64,000 nt of DNA from Gordonia polyisoprenivorans NBRC 16320 = JCM 10675 (lineage in GTDB: Bacteria; Actinomycetota; Actinomycetes; Mycobacteriales; Mycobacteriaceae): assembly GCF_000241325.1 (NCBI RefSeq), contig NZ_BAEI01000044.1, positions 1 to 64,000 on the forward strand. Direction: 5' to 3'. Below, in pieces: positions 35,260-43,907 of the stretch (positions within the stretch are counted from its first letter, which is position 1; each line of letters opens with the position of its first letter). Position numbers and translations under genes: made by a program. The notes under the pieces are model-generated. The model did no database searches, was not told the DNA's origin, and saw only the letters and a list, made by a program, of their open reading frames with translations.

Positions 35260-36662
35260 CCTACCGTCAGACATTGCGCGGACAGACCTACACCTTCGCC
35301 GACCTCGTCGAGGTGCTGGCCAAGGCCACGCCCGCACGCTCGGGCGACGAGCTGGCCGGGTGCGCCGCGGAGTCCGACGCCGAGCGCGCCGCCGCCGCCT
35401 GGGTGCTCGCCGACCTCCCGCTGACGGTATTCCTCGAACAGATGGTGGTGCCGTATGAGTCCGACGAGGTCACCCGGCTGATCATCGACACCCACGACCG
35501 CGAGGCCTTCGCGCCGGTGTCACACCTGACCGTCGGCGGCCTGCGCGACTGGTTGCTCGAACAGGTCGGTGATCCGGAAGGACCACGCCGGCTGCGTGCC
35601 GTCTCACCCGGGCTGACACCGGAAATGGTTGCGGCGGTGAGCAAACTGATGCGCAACCAGGACCTGATCGCCGTCGCCCGTCGCGTCGAGGTGATCTCGG
35701 CGTTCCGCACGACCATCGGATTGCCGGGCCGCCTGGCGACGCGGCTACAGCCCAACCATCCGACCGACGATCCGCGCGGCATCGCCGCCGGACTGCTCGA
35801 CGGATTGCTGCTCGGTTGCGGTGACGCGGTGGTCGGGATCAACCCGGCAACCGACTCACCGCACGCCACCGCCACCCTGCTGAGATTGCTCGACGAGATC
35901 CGCACCCGCTTCGACATTCCGATGCAGTCGTGTGTGCTCTCGCACGTGACCACCACCATCGGGCTCATCGAGGAAGGCGCGCCGGTCGACCTGGTCTTCC
36001 AGTCCATCGCCGGAACCGAGGGCGCCAACCGCGGATTCGGTGTCGACCTCGCCGTGCTGCGCGAAGCCGACGAGGCCGGACGATCGTTGGGGCGCGGCAC
36101 GGTCGGCGACAACGTCATGTACCTGGAAACCGGTCAGGGATCGGCACTTTCGGCGGGGGCGCACCTGGGCACCGGCGGCCGGCCGGTTGATCAGCAGACC
36201 CTGGAGACCCGCTCGTATGCGGTGGCCCGGGCGCTGGACCCGCTCCTGGTCAACACCGTCGTCGGATTCATCGGGCCGGAATACCTGTTCGACGGCAAAC
36301 AGATCATCCGCGCCGGCCTCGAGGATCACTTCTGCGGCAAGCTCCTCGGCCTGCCGATGGGTGTGGACGTCTGCTACACGAACCATGCCGAGGCCGATCA
36401 GAACGACATGGACACCCTGCTGAGTCTGCTCGGCCTGGCGGGCTGCCCGTTCGTCATCACCGTGCCCGGCGCCGACGACATCATGCTGGGCTATCAGAGC
36501 CTGTCGTTTCACGACGTGCTCTACCTGCGCGAGGTCATGGGACTGCGCGCCGCACCGGAATTCGAGGCGTGGATGCAGACCATCGGCATGGCCGACGAGG
36601 GCGGACGGGTCACCCCCCTCGATCCGCACACCTCACCGCTGCGCGGACTGGCCGCCTCATGA
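35256..36662 (+). CDS. eutB: ethanolamine ammonia-lyase large subunit
   Basis: A 468-residue alpha subunit that, with EutC and adenosylcobalamin, splits ethanolamine to acetaldehyde and ammonia. The family signatures include KLMRNQDLIAVARR, the TIM-barrel segment RLATRLQPNHPTDDPRGI, and NVMYLETGQGSALSAGAH. It has near-normal length. The GTG start overlaps the permease stop by GTGA and the stop overlaps eutC by ATGA. No microcompartment shell gene, EutA reactivase or cobalamin riboswitch was seen nearby. Confidence 0.93.
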   Translation: MTYRQTLRGQTYTFADLVEVLAKATPARSGDELAGCAAESDAERAAAAWVLADLPLTVFLEQMVVPYESDEVTRLIIDTHDREAFAPVSHLTVGGLRDWLLEQVGDPEGPRRLRAVSPGLTPEMVAAVSKLMRNQDLIAVARRVEVISAFRTTIGLPGRLATRLQPNHPTDDPRGIAAGLLDGLLLGCGDAVVGINPATDSPHATATLLRLLDEIRTRFDIPMQSCVLSHVTTTIGLIEEGAPVDLVFQSIAGTEGANRGFGVDLAVLREADEAGRSLGRGTVGDNVMYLETGQGSALSAGAHLGTGGRPVDQQTLETRSYAVARALDPLLVNTVVGFIGPEYLFDGKQIIRAGLEDHFCGKLLGLPMGVDVCYTNHAEADQNDMDTLLSLLGLAGCPFVITVPGADDIMLGYQSLSFHDVLYLREVMGLRAAPEFEAWMQTIGMADEGGRVTPLDPHTSPLRGLAAS

Positions 36663-37435
36663 GCACCGGCAACACCCCCGCCCACGACCCGTGGGACCTG
36701 ATGCGGCGCACCACACAGGCGCGAATCGGTTTGCGGCGCAGCGGATACACCCTCTCGACGCGCGACGTCCTCACCTTCCAGGCCGATCACGCCGCCGCCC
36801 GCGACGCCGTCCACACCCCGATGGACATCGACACCGTCGGCAAGGGACTGCGGGAGTTGGGTTTCGGCGAACCGATCGCGGTGACCAGCCGGGCCTCCTC
36901 CCGCGCCGAATACCTGCGGCGGCCCGACCTCGGCCGGATGCCCGCGGATCTGTCATCGATCGAGTCGTCGGGCGCCGACATCGGCATCGTCATCGCCGAC
37001 GGACTGTCGGCGACCGCCGTCGACACCCACGCCGTCGCCCTCATCGACGCCCTGACGTCGGCTCTGACACCGCAATTCACCGTCGCGCCACCGGTTCTCG
37101 CCTCCCAGGCCCGGGTGGCCCTCGGCGACCACATCGGTGAGGCACTCGGTGTGGAGATGCTGATCGTCATCATCGGCGAACGGCCGGGCCTGTCGGTGGC
37201 CGACAGTCTCGGTATCTACCTCACCTATGCGCCCGAGCCGGGTCGGCGTGACTCCGAACGCAATTGCATCTCCAACATCCACCCACCCGACGGTCTCGGG
37301 TACGCCGACGCCGCCCGGATCGTCGCGGCGCTGGTCGCCGGCGCCCGGCAACTCGGCGCGTCGGGTGTCGCCCTGAAGGACACCTCCGCGGGTGAGGCCG
37401 CGGTGGCTGCGGCGGAGCAGTCGGGGCTCACCTGA
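36659..37435 (+). CDS. eutC: ethanolamine ammonia-lyase small subunit
   Basis: A 258-residue beta subunit of the B12-dependent lyase. It has TQARIGLRRSGYTLSTRDVL near the start, FQADHAAARDAVHTPMD, then DGLSATAVDTHAV and SVADSLGIYLTYAPEPGRRD, which line the cobalamin and active-site face. The ATG overlaps the eutB stop. Acetaldehyde dehydrogenase is not in this operon; it must be supplied elsewhere. Confidence 0.93.
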   Translation: MSTGNTPAHDPWDLMRRTTQARIGLRRSGYTLSTRDVLTFQADHAAARDAVHTPMDIDTVGKGLRELGFGEPIAVTSRASSRAEYLRRPDLGRMPADLSSIESSGADIGIVIADGLSATAVDTHAVALIDALTSALTPQFTVAPPVLASQARVALGDHIGEALGVEMLIVIIGERPGLSVADSLGIYLTYAPEPGRRDSERNCISNIHPPDGLGYADAARIVAALVAGARQLGASGVALKDTSAGEAAVAAAEQSGLT

Positions 37436-37464
37436 GGCACGCCGGGCGTGTGTGCCGACAGTCT

Positions 37465-38721
37465 TCACACGATTGCACCGAACGCCTCGTCGGCGACCTC
37501 CAGTGTTCGGACGATGTCGTCGGAGGTGAGGGCGGCGTTGATGAAGTGGTTGTGGTGGGAGGTGAGAAACACCCCGCGTCGAACACATTCGGCGATCCAG
37601 CGTTGATGCAACATCAACGACGGATCGTCGGCGATGCGAAGGTAGAACAGCGCGGGCTCGCCGGAGGCGACAAGGGTCAGACCGTGACCGGCGGCGACGT
37701 CGACGAGACCTTCGGTCAGAGAAGTGCCGAGTTCCCGGAACAACGCAGGCGCATCGAGTTCTTTGAGCTTGGCGATGGTTGCCATACCGGCGGCGAACGG
37801 GACCGCACTCATCCAGTAGCTACCGGTGTAGGTGATGCTGCTGACCGCCGACCGCAAGCTCTCCCGGCCGCACAGGGCGGACACGTTGTAGCCGTTGGCA
37901 ATCGCCTTGCAGAAACAGATGAGGTCGGCAGAAAAGCCGTAGTGATGGTCACTGCCGGCGAGGTCGAGACGAAAGCCGGCGCGCACGTCGTCGACGATGA
38001 GCACCACTCCGTGTTCGTCACAGAGTGCACGAACCGCGGCCCAAAACCCAGGCGCTGGTAGCTCGTTGTCGGCGAAGTTCCCGTGTTGGTACGGCTGTGC
38101 AATGAGGGCGGCAATCTCACCGCGATGTTCGACGAAAGTCTCTCTGAGCGAGTCGATGTCGTTCCACTTGACCTCGATGTTGCCACCGACATCCTGCGGC
38201 AGGACGCCGGGATAGTCGAGCTTCTGTGCCCACGGGTCGACGCCGTGATAGTAGCCGGAGAAGAAGACGATTCGGCGGCGTGCGGTGGCGGCGCGCGCGG
38301 TCATGATCGCCAGCGTCGTCACATCGCCACCGTTCTTGGCGAAGAATGCCCAGTCGGCGCTCGCGACGGTGTCGACCATCACCTCGGCGAAGTCGACGAG
38401 CGCCACCGACGGAACCGAGACGGTATCTTCCTTGCGCGCTTGGACATCGGCTGCGGCAGCAACATCGGGATCACCGTAACCCAGGACGTTGGGACCGTAT
38501 CCGCACATGTAGTCGATGAATTCATTGCCGTCGAGGTCCCAGAATCGGGTGCCCTGGGCATGTGAGGAGAACTTCGGGAAGGCCGATCGCGGGATGTGCA
38601 TGCCCTCGGTGGGCGACAGGTGGCCGTAGACACCTCCGGGAATCACCTTGGCGGCACGGGCAAATGCGGCGTCGCTCGCCGCGTATGTGTAAGGGCGGCT
38701 GGGGGATTGGATGTCGGTCAT
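37465..38721 (-). CDS. class III PLP-dependent aminotransferase / GSA-aminomutase-like
   Basis: A 418-residue PLP enzyme. The cofactor lysine is K272 (FCKAIANGYN) and the ring-contacting Asp is D244 (IVDDVRAGFR). WDLDGNEFIDYMCGYGPNVLGY near residue 61 (split by the fold) and SGYYHG are typical of class III. It resembles glutamate-1-semialdehyde aminomutase paralogues, but no heme genes are near, so a specialised aminotransferase is more likely. It is the last gene of a three-gene operon with an unknown protein and an SDR. Confidence 0.82.
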   Translation of the reverse strand: MTDIQSPSRPYTYAASDAAFARAAKVIPGGVYGHLSPTEGMHIPRSAFPKFSSHAQGTRFWDLDGNEFIDYMCGYGPNVLGYGDPDVAAAADVQARKEDTVSVPSVALVDFAEVMVDTVASADWAFFAKNGGDVTTLAIMTARAATARRRIVFFSGYYHGVDPWAQKLDYPGVLPQDVGGNIEVKWNDIDSLRETFVEHRGEIAALIAQPYQHGNFADNELPAPGFWAAVRALCDEHGVVLIVDDVRAGFRLDLAGSDHHYGFSADLICFCKAIANGYNVSALCGRESLRSAVSSITYTGSYWMSAVPFAAGMATIAKLKELDAPALFRELGTSLTEGLVDVAAGHGLTLVASGEPALFYLRIADDPSLMLHQRWIAECVRRGVFLTSHHNHFINAALTSDDIVRTLEVADEAFGAIV

Positions 38722-38728
38722 GTGACGA

Positions 38729-39496
38729 TCATGGCTCCAGGTAGGCCCCGACACGGTCGAGGATGCGGTTGAGGTTGTCGATGAGCGGGATCAGTCCGTA
38801 CATGGCTATGCGGCCGTCGCCAACGCAGGCCAACGACGATTCGCGCCCGGCGAGCACGTCGCCGACCACGGTCAGGTCGGCGAAACGCAAGACCGCGGTC
38901 GGGCGGGCAGAGGTGACGTCGGTGCGTCGCATGTACGACGAGGCGACCCGGAATCGATAGGTGTATTCGTCACCGATCTGCATGTCGATGCGCCCGTCGG
39001 ACATATGCGCCGCCGAGAATCGGCCGCTATCATCATGATTGGCAACAACGGTGAGTGCGCCGGCCACCACCTCGAGGGTCAGCAACGTGGAGATCTCCCG
39101 GAACCGCGGGTCGGCGAGACGCTGAGGGTCGGGTCTCAGATACTCACCGAGAAGGTTGGTCAGCGGTGTGAACACCGTGGTGAGGAATCGTAGCCCGCGC
39201 GGTCCGGCGGCCGGGATGGGCGACGAATCACCGGCGACGACCGCGTTGAGATGGCAGGCTGAGGTGAAGAACAACGTGGGACCGCCTGCGCCCCAACCAG
39301 GTCGGATACCGCCGCTCCCGAAGGTGTAGCGCGCGTTCAGTCCGCCGGGCGCCCGGAGTGTCAACGTGGTGTCCGAGCGCATGGGCGACAGGATGTCGCG
39401 GGCGTCGGGCACCAATTCGACCAGGGTCGGCAGTGCCCCGAACACGGCGTCGAGGTTGATCTCGGCGCGGACGCGCTCGTCGACGTCGATCAGCAT
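38729..39496 (-). CDS. unknown protein, possibly SCP2-like
   Basis: A 255-residue protein without a signal peptide or membrane helix. The N-terminal part reads DERVRAEINLDAVFGALPTL, the middle LRAPGGLNARYTFGSGG and GPTLFFTSACHLNAV, and the end has SDGRIDMQIGDEYTYRF and LTVVGDVLAGRES. The last part looks like an SCP2 lipid-binding fold, but I cannot be sure. It overlaps the SDR gene by seven bases and is seven bases from the aminotransferase gene, so the three act together. Confidence 0.6.
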   Translation of the reverse strand: MLIDVDERVRAEINLDAVFGALPTLVELVPDARDILSPMRSDTTLTLRAPGGLNARYTFGSGGIRPGWGAGGPTLFFTSACHLNAVVAGDSSPIPAAGPRGLRFLTTVFTPLTNLLGEYLRPDPQRLADPRFREISTLLTLEVVAGALTVVANHDDSGRFSAAHMSDGRIDMQIGDEYTYRFRVASSYMRRTDVTSARPTAVLRFADLTVVGDVLAGRESSLACVGDGRIAMYGLIPLIDNLNRILDRVGAYLEP

Positions 39497-40311
39497 GGGC
39501 GGCCATCCTTTTCTCGAGGGCCGCTGCCGGCCCGGGTGGTCGATCGGGCGCCGACGGTCAGCACCAGCCGACGCGGGGCACATCGGGCGGCGAACGCCTG
39601 GATCCGGTTGCCGAGGCCGACGGTGACCACCGGCCCGGACGTGGTGTCGAGCGCGGCGAATGCGGCATCGACGACCTCCTCAACGGTGCCGAGCCGACCG
39701 ACCTTGAACTGTTCGGAGCCCGAAGCCTCGAAGAACTCGGTGGCGGTCGGCCCGGGGCAGAGAGCCAGGACGCGCAGACCGCTTCCGCGGCTCTCCTCCC
39801 AGATGGCCGAGGTCAGCGACGTCACGAAAGCTTTGCAGGCGGCATAGACGGCGAGATTGGGCACCGGTTGGTGGCCGGCGGTACTTGACACGGTGATCAG
39901 TGCGCCTGCCGGACCGGCCGCCAGCAACGAGGGCAGGAGGTGGCGGGTGAGCAGTGCCGGCGCCACCACATCAACCGTCATCTCCTCGAGGATCCGATCG
40001 GCGTCCTCGTCGACGAACCGACCGGCCGTGCCGAAACCCGCGCAGTTCACCAGGATTCCGATCTCGAGGCCAACCTCGCGAAGATGTGCGGCGAGCGCGC
40101 CCGGCGCGGCAGGGTCGGCCAGATCGGCGAGTACGACGGCCGCCGACACCCCGAATCGACGCTCGAGACTCTCGGCGAGGGCGCGCAGTCGCTCGACCCG
40201 ACGCGCGACGAGCACGACGTTGTGGCCGTTCCTGGCGAACCGTTCGGCAAAGCCCTTGCCAATACCCGAGCTGGCGCCGGTGACCAGCGCCGTCGGCGCA
40301 TCTGCGCTCAC
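39490..40311 (-). CDS. short-chain dehydrogenase/reductase
   Basis: An SDR of about 273 residues: NAD(P) motif TGASSGIGKGFA, NCAGFG, catalytic Ser in TVSSTAGH and YAACK as the Tyr-x-x-x-Lys pair. A C-terminal extension ends in a basic tail. The GTG at 40311 has GGGAAGCGGGAG upstream and gives the usual short lead before the nucleotide motif; ATG 40356 is the longer alternative. It is the first gene of the three-gene operon, divergent from an MFS gene. Confidence 0.83.
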   Translation of the reverse strand: MSADAPTALVTGASSGIGKGFAERFARNGHNVVLVARRVERLRALAESLERRFGVSAAVVLADLADPAAPGALAAHLREVGLEIGILVNCAGFGTAGRFVDEDADRILEEMTVDVVAPALLTRHLLPSLLAAGPAGALITVSSTAGHQPVPNLAVYAACKAFVTSLTSAIWEESRGSGLRVLALCPGPTATEFFEASGSEQFKVGRLGTVEEVVDAAFAALDTTSGPVVTVGLGNRIQAFAARCAPRRLVLTVGARSTTRAGSGPREKDGRPC

Positions 40312-40492
40312 AGCTCCCGCTTCCCGGAGACAGCGTGCAGTCACACACATCCCCAATTTCTGGACAAATGACTCGTTCGGCTGGCGACGCTGCCGCAGAA
40401 TTCTCGAGTTTCATCGACGTAAACACTGAAACTTCCCACTTGCGGCGTCGACTTCCCGCACTCTTAATGGGAGTAACCGGGACATTAGTCCA

Positions 40493-40504
40493 GACTCTGG
40501 AGTC
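40493..40504. promoter_or_regulatory. candidate TetR operator near the MFS gene
   Basis: GACTCTGGAGTC (arms GACTC/GAGTC) lies in the divergent region between the SDR operon and the MFS-tetR pair. It is a short dyad, so support is modest. Confidence 0.35.
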
Positions 40505-40577
40505 CGGCAAGGTTTCGGCGTCCACCACGCCACGGCGCCGGTGATAATTGACCCGCACACCGACAGGGGGACCAGGC

Positions 40578-41807
40578 ATGCAGATCACGCCGACAGGACC
40601 GGGCACGGTCGAGGGACTGCCCTCACTGCGGGTCCGCAAGACCGCGGTGGCCTGCGGATACGCCGCACAGGGACTCGGTTACGCCGCGGTCATGACGGCG
40701 TTGCCGACCTTCCAGGACACCTGGGGAATCGACGACCAGGGCGTCGCGGTGATCCTGCTCGGCACGTGCGTCATGGCCGGAATCGGCTCGGTGGCCGCCG
40801 ACCTGATCTCGGTACGCCGGGGCAGCCGGGTCGCGGTCTGCACCGCCCTGACGGTGCAGGTGGCGGCGATTGCGACGATGGCCTTCGCGCCCGTGTTCGC
40901 CGCGTTCATCGCGGCGGTGGTGGTCTACGGCATCGGCCTGGGCACCATGGACGCCGCCGCGAACATGCAGGGCACCATGCTCGAAGCCCGCACGGCCACA
41001 CCCCATCTCGGACGCTTCTATGCCGCCTATACCGCGGCGGCCGCCCTCGGTGCGCTGGCCATGAGCGCTTTCCTGTCCACCGCGGCGGGCGCGATCGGAG
41101 CGCTGCTGACCGCCGGCGCGATCCAACTCGCGGTTGCGGTGTTCGGCGTCGTCGGCCTCGATCCGTCCCGGGAGGCGGTCCACGCCCAGCGTGATACCGA
41201 GCAGTCACCCGCGCCGGATGCGGAGCGAATTGCGTTGCCGCGCCGCGCGATCTGGCTCGTCGGTGCCACGCTGATGGCGATCTACATGCTCGACTCCGCG
41301 GTGTCGACGTGGAGCACCGTCTACCTCACCAACGCCTTCGACAACCTCGCCCACCTCGCCCCGCTGGGGTATGCGCTCTATCAGGTCACCACCCTGCTGT
41401 CGCGCCTGGTGACCGACCGCCTGGAAATACGGGTGGGCATCACCCGTCTGGCCCTGGCAGCGATCGGCATCGGCGTCGCCGGCTGTGTGGTGATCGCCGC
41501 CGTCCCGGCCTTCGCCGGGGCGATCGTGGGCCTGGCCATCGCCGGCATCGGCGGCGGCATCCTGATCCCCGTGACCTTCGCCGCGGCCGGACGCATCCTG
41601 CCCGCACGCCGGGACGAGGTCATCGCACGGGTGAACCTCTTCAACTACGCGGGCGTCATCCTGGGCGCGGTGATCATCGGCGCCATCGCATCGGGCTCCG
41701 GGATCGGTCTCGGGTTCCTGATCCCCGCGGCCGGTCTCGTCGCGGTCATCCCACTGGCGCGACGCATCGACTCGACGCGCTGGCGTCCGGCCCCGAGCGC
41801 GGTGTGA
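40578..41807 (+). CDS. MFS transporter
   Basis: A 409-residue protein with 12 membrane helices (AACGYAAQGLGYAAVMTALPTF in the first, GIGGGILIPVTFAAAGRIL in the tenth). The ATG at 40578 follows GGGGGACC, better than the earlier in-frame ATG at 40548. It is paired with a TetR gene overlapping by one base (TGATG), the usual layout for a regulated exporter or importer. Substrate unknown. Confidence 0.8.
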   Translation: MQITPTGPGTVEGLPSLRVRKTAVACGYAAQGLGYAAVMTALPTFQDTWGIDDQGVAVILLGTCVMAGIGSVAADLISVRRGSRVAVCTALTVQVAAIATMAFAPVFAAFIAAVVVYGIGLGTMDAAANMQGTMLEARTATPHLGRFYAAYTAAAALGALAMSAFLSTAAGAIGALLTAGAIQLAVAVFGVVGLDPSREAVHAQRDTEQSPAPDAERIALPRRAIWLVGATLMAIYMLDSAVSTWSTVYLTNAFDNLAHLAPLGYALYQVTTLLSRLVTDRLEIRVGITRLALAAIGIGVAGCVVIAAVPAFAGAIVGLAIAGIGGGILIPVTFAAAGRILPARRDEVIARVNLFNYAGVILGAVIIGAIASGSGIGLGFLIPAAGLVAVIPLARRIDSTRWRPAPSAV

Positions 41808-42442
41808 TGACCAGCCACCAGACCACCGAGCGGGGCGTCCGCGGACGCAGCCGTCAGCGTCGGCAGAAGCTGCTCGACGCGACCATCGAGATCATGGCCG
41901 AACAGGGGCTCGCCGCCGTCACCCACCGGGCGGTGGCCGCCGCGGCCGGATTACCGGCCTCGTCGACGAGCTACTTCTTCGAATCGATCGACGAGCTCAT
42001 GGCCGAAGCGGTGACCGAGGCGATGGACCGCGAGGTCGCCCGGCTCGGCGCACTCGAGGGCGCGTTCGGTGACGGTCCCGCGTCGGCGGGCCGGTTGATC
42101 GGCAGCTTCGTCGACTTCATCCGCAGCGAACACGACCCGCACACCGTCGCCCAGTTCGAAATCTACCTCTACGCCTCGCGCAAGCCGGAGCTGCGCGAAC
42201 GGGTCGTCACGATCATCGAGGCCACCCGCGAGATCGCCCGCCGAGCGCTGAATGCCGCAGGTGTCGAGAACCCGCTGGCCGCCGACGCCATGCTCGCGAT
42301 GATCGACGGATTCTCGCTGCATCGCATCGCCGATCCCGACAGCACCGACGTCGAGGGCCTACTCCTCGGTCTCCGCGCGCTCCTCGTCGGGCTGTCGGCA
42401 CTCGAGGTGGTCGGCGATTCCGATCCTCCGGGTCAGCGCTGA
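41807..42442 (+). CDS. TetR-family regulator
   Basis: A 211-residue TetR-type protein with an N-terminal helix-turn-helix (KLLDATIEIMAEQGLAAVTHRAVAAAAGL, read over three helices, then STSYFF recognition end). It likely controls the MFS gene it is coupled to. Its last codons and stop (GQR-TGA) lie inside the first unit of a 25-bp tandem repeat whose last unit encodes the end of the convergent TetR gene. Confidence 0.85.
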   Translation: MTSHQTTERGVRGRSRQRRQKLLDATIEIMAEQGLAAVTHRAVAAAAGLPASSTSYFFESIDELMAEAVTEAMDREVARLGALEGAFGDGPASAGRLIGSFVDFIRSEHDPHTVAQFEIYLYASRKPELRERVVTIIEATREIARRALNAAGVENPLAADAMLAMIDGFSLHRIADPDSTDVEGLLLGLRALLVGLSALEVVGDSDPPGQR

Positions 42443-42524
42443 TCAAGACCCTCCGGGTCAGCGCTGATCAAGACCCTCCGGGTCAGCGCTGATCAAGACC
42501 CTCCGGGTCAGCGCTGATCCAGGT
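42425..42524. repeat. 25-bp tandem repeat, four units
   Basis: CCTCCGGGTCAGCGCTGATC plus AAGAC, at 42425, 42450, 42475 and 42500 (the last unit diverges at its end). Each holds the palindrome TCAGCGCTGA, which reads as Gln-Arg-stop on both strands. The first unit ends one tetR gene and the last ends the other. Confidence 0.9.
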
Positions 42525-43161
42525 ACGCCCGGATCATGTCCTCCAACTCGGCCAGCAACGCCGTGTCCGGGGTGGTCGCACCGTCCTCACCCACCGCACT
42601 GAACGCCTCGTGCATCACCGCGTCGGCCGCGGCGAACACGGTGCGCGCCACCGTCATATCGCATCCGGTCAGTCCACACGCCTGCATCAGCTCGCACACC
42701 TTGACCGCCATCCGTGCCTTGTGCGCACGGCTGGGTCCACCGGGCAGCCGCGCGATGGACCGCACGATCTGCACGCTGCGTTCGTCGGTGTAGATCCCCG
42801 CGATGTGACCGATCACCTCGGCGACCGGGTCGGCGATCTCCTCGACCTCGATGCGATCGATGACGTCGTCCATCAGGTTCTCGATGCGCTCGTGGTAGCG
42901 GGCGACGAGGGCGGCGGCGATCGCGTCACGGTCGGGCAGATACTGATGCAGGGCGCCGACCGAGAGCCCCGCCTCCTCGGCCACCCTGGTCAGGGTCAGC
43001 GCGTCGACACCCTCGCGCACCGCGATCCGGTCGGCGGCCGCGAGGGCCTTGCTGACCTTCTCGCGTGATCGCGACTGGGTGGGCGTGCGCTTCAGGGGTA
43101 CCGACGAAAGATCGTCTGTCGGCGGAGCGGCCGGAGCCGGCTCGTCTGGAGCGGAATACAC
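42508..43161 (-). CDS. TetR-family regulator of the aldolase operon
   Basis: A 217-residue TetR-type protein with its helix-turn-helix at about residues 35-80 (EKVSKALAAADRIAVREGV, then LTRVAEEAGLSVGALHQYL) and a ligand-binding C-terminal domain. The frame opens at 43227, but the dyad at 43198-43217 lies inside that extension, so the GTG at 43161 is preferred. It is divergent from the aldolase-kinase-dehydrogenase operon and likely represses it. Confidence 0.78.
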   Translation of the reverse strand: MYSAPDEPAPAAPPTDDLSSVPLKRTPTQSRSREKVSKALAAADRIAVREGVDALTLTRVAEEAGLSVGALHQYLPDRDAIAAALVARYHERIENLMDDVIDRIEVEEIADPVAEVIGHIAGIYTDERSVQIVRSIARLPGGPSRAHKARMAVKVCELMQACGLTGCDMTVARTVFAAADAVMHEAFSAVGEDGATTPDTALLAELEDMIRAYLDQR

Positions 43162-43197
43162 CGGCCCACCATATCCGCCGAACGTCGAGCGACACAC

Positions 43198-43217
43198 AAC
43201 CAAACTTGCCTTTGGTT
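43198..43217. promoter_or_regulatory. candidate TetR operator of the aldolase operon
   Basis: AACCAAA-N6-TTTGGTT is a perfect 7-bp-arm dyad 25 bp upstream of the aldolase GTG and 37 bp upstream of the tetR GTG. Confidence 0.6.
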
Positions 43218-43241
43218 TTCCGTCCACTCACGCTGTTGTGC

Positions 43242-43907
43242 GTGACAGTCGACACCACCGTTCTGCGCGAACGCGTCGCCGCAATGTCCCGCCACCTCGG
43301 CGAACGCGGGCTCTTCATCGGTACCGCGGGCAACGTCAGTGCCCGGGTCGACGGGGTGGTGGCCATCACCGCATCCGGGATCGATCTCACCTCCGCAGAC
43401 GCCGACGAGGTCACCGTCGTCGACCTCGACGGCGCGGTACTCGACGGTCATCTGTCGCCGAGTTCCGAGGTGGATCTGCATCTCGGGGTGTACCGGCAGC
43501 CGCAGTTCGCGGGCCTGTCCGGGGTGGTGCACACCCACTCCCGATTCGCGACGGCGCTGTCCATCGTGTGCACCGAGTTGCCGGTGATCCACTATCAACA
43601 GCTCTCCCTCGGCGGATCGCTGCGTGTCGCGCCGTTCGAGACCTTCGGCACCCCCGAGCTCGCCACGGCGGTGCACTCGGCGCTGAGCGGACGCCTCGCG
43701 GCACTGATGGCCAATCATGGTGCGGTGGCTCTCGGCAACGATCTCGCCGCCGCCGCCGACAACGCGCTGCTCCTCGAGTGGTTGTGTGAGATCTATTGGC
43801 GCGCACATGCCATCGGTGCGCCCCGTACTCTGAACGAGTCCCAGCAGCACGGCGTCATCGAGCATGCGCTGCGCATCGGATACGGCGGCACGAAGGAGAT
43901 CGGATGA
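43242..43907 (+). CDS. class II aldolase/adducin family protein
   Basis: A 221-residue aldolase of the fuculose-1-phosphate/ribulose-5-phosphate epimerase superfamily. The metal site is HTHSRFA with a further histidine in NHGAVALG. GLFIGTAGNVSARVDG near the start binds phosphate. The family splits sugar phosphates to glycolaldehyde or lactaldehyde plus DHAP. The GTG start has no clear SD, so a leaderless message is possible. It overlaps the kinase gene by ATGA. Substrate unknown. Confidence 0.82.
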   Translation: MTVDTTVLRERVAAMSRHLGERGLFIGTAGNVSARVDGVVAITASGIDLTSADADEVTVVDLDGAVLDGHLSPSSEVDLHLGVYRQPQFAGLSGVVHTHSRFATALSIVCTELPVIHYQQLSLGGSLRVAPFETFGTPELATAVHSALSGRLAALMANHGAVALGNDLAAAADNALLLEWLCEIYWRAHAIGAPRTLNESQQHGVIEHALRIGYGGTKEIG

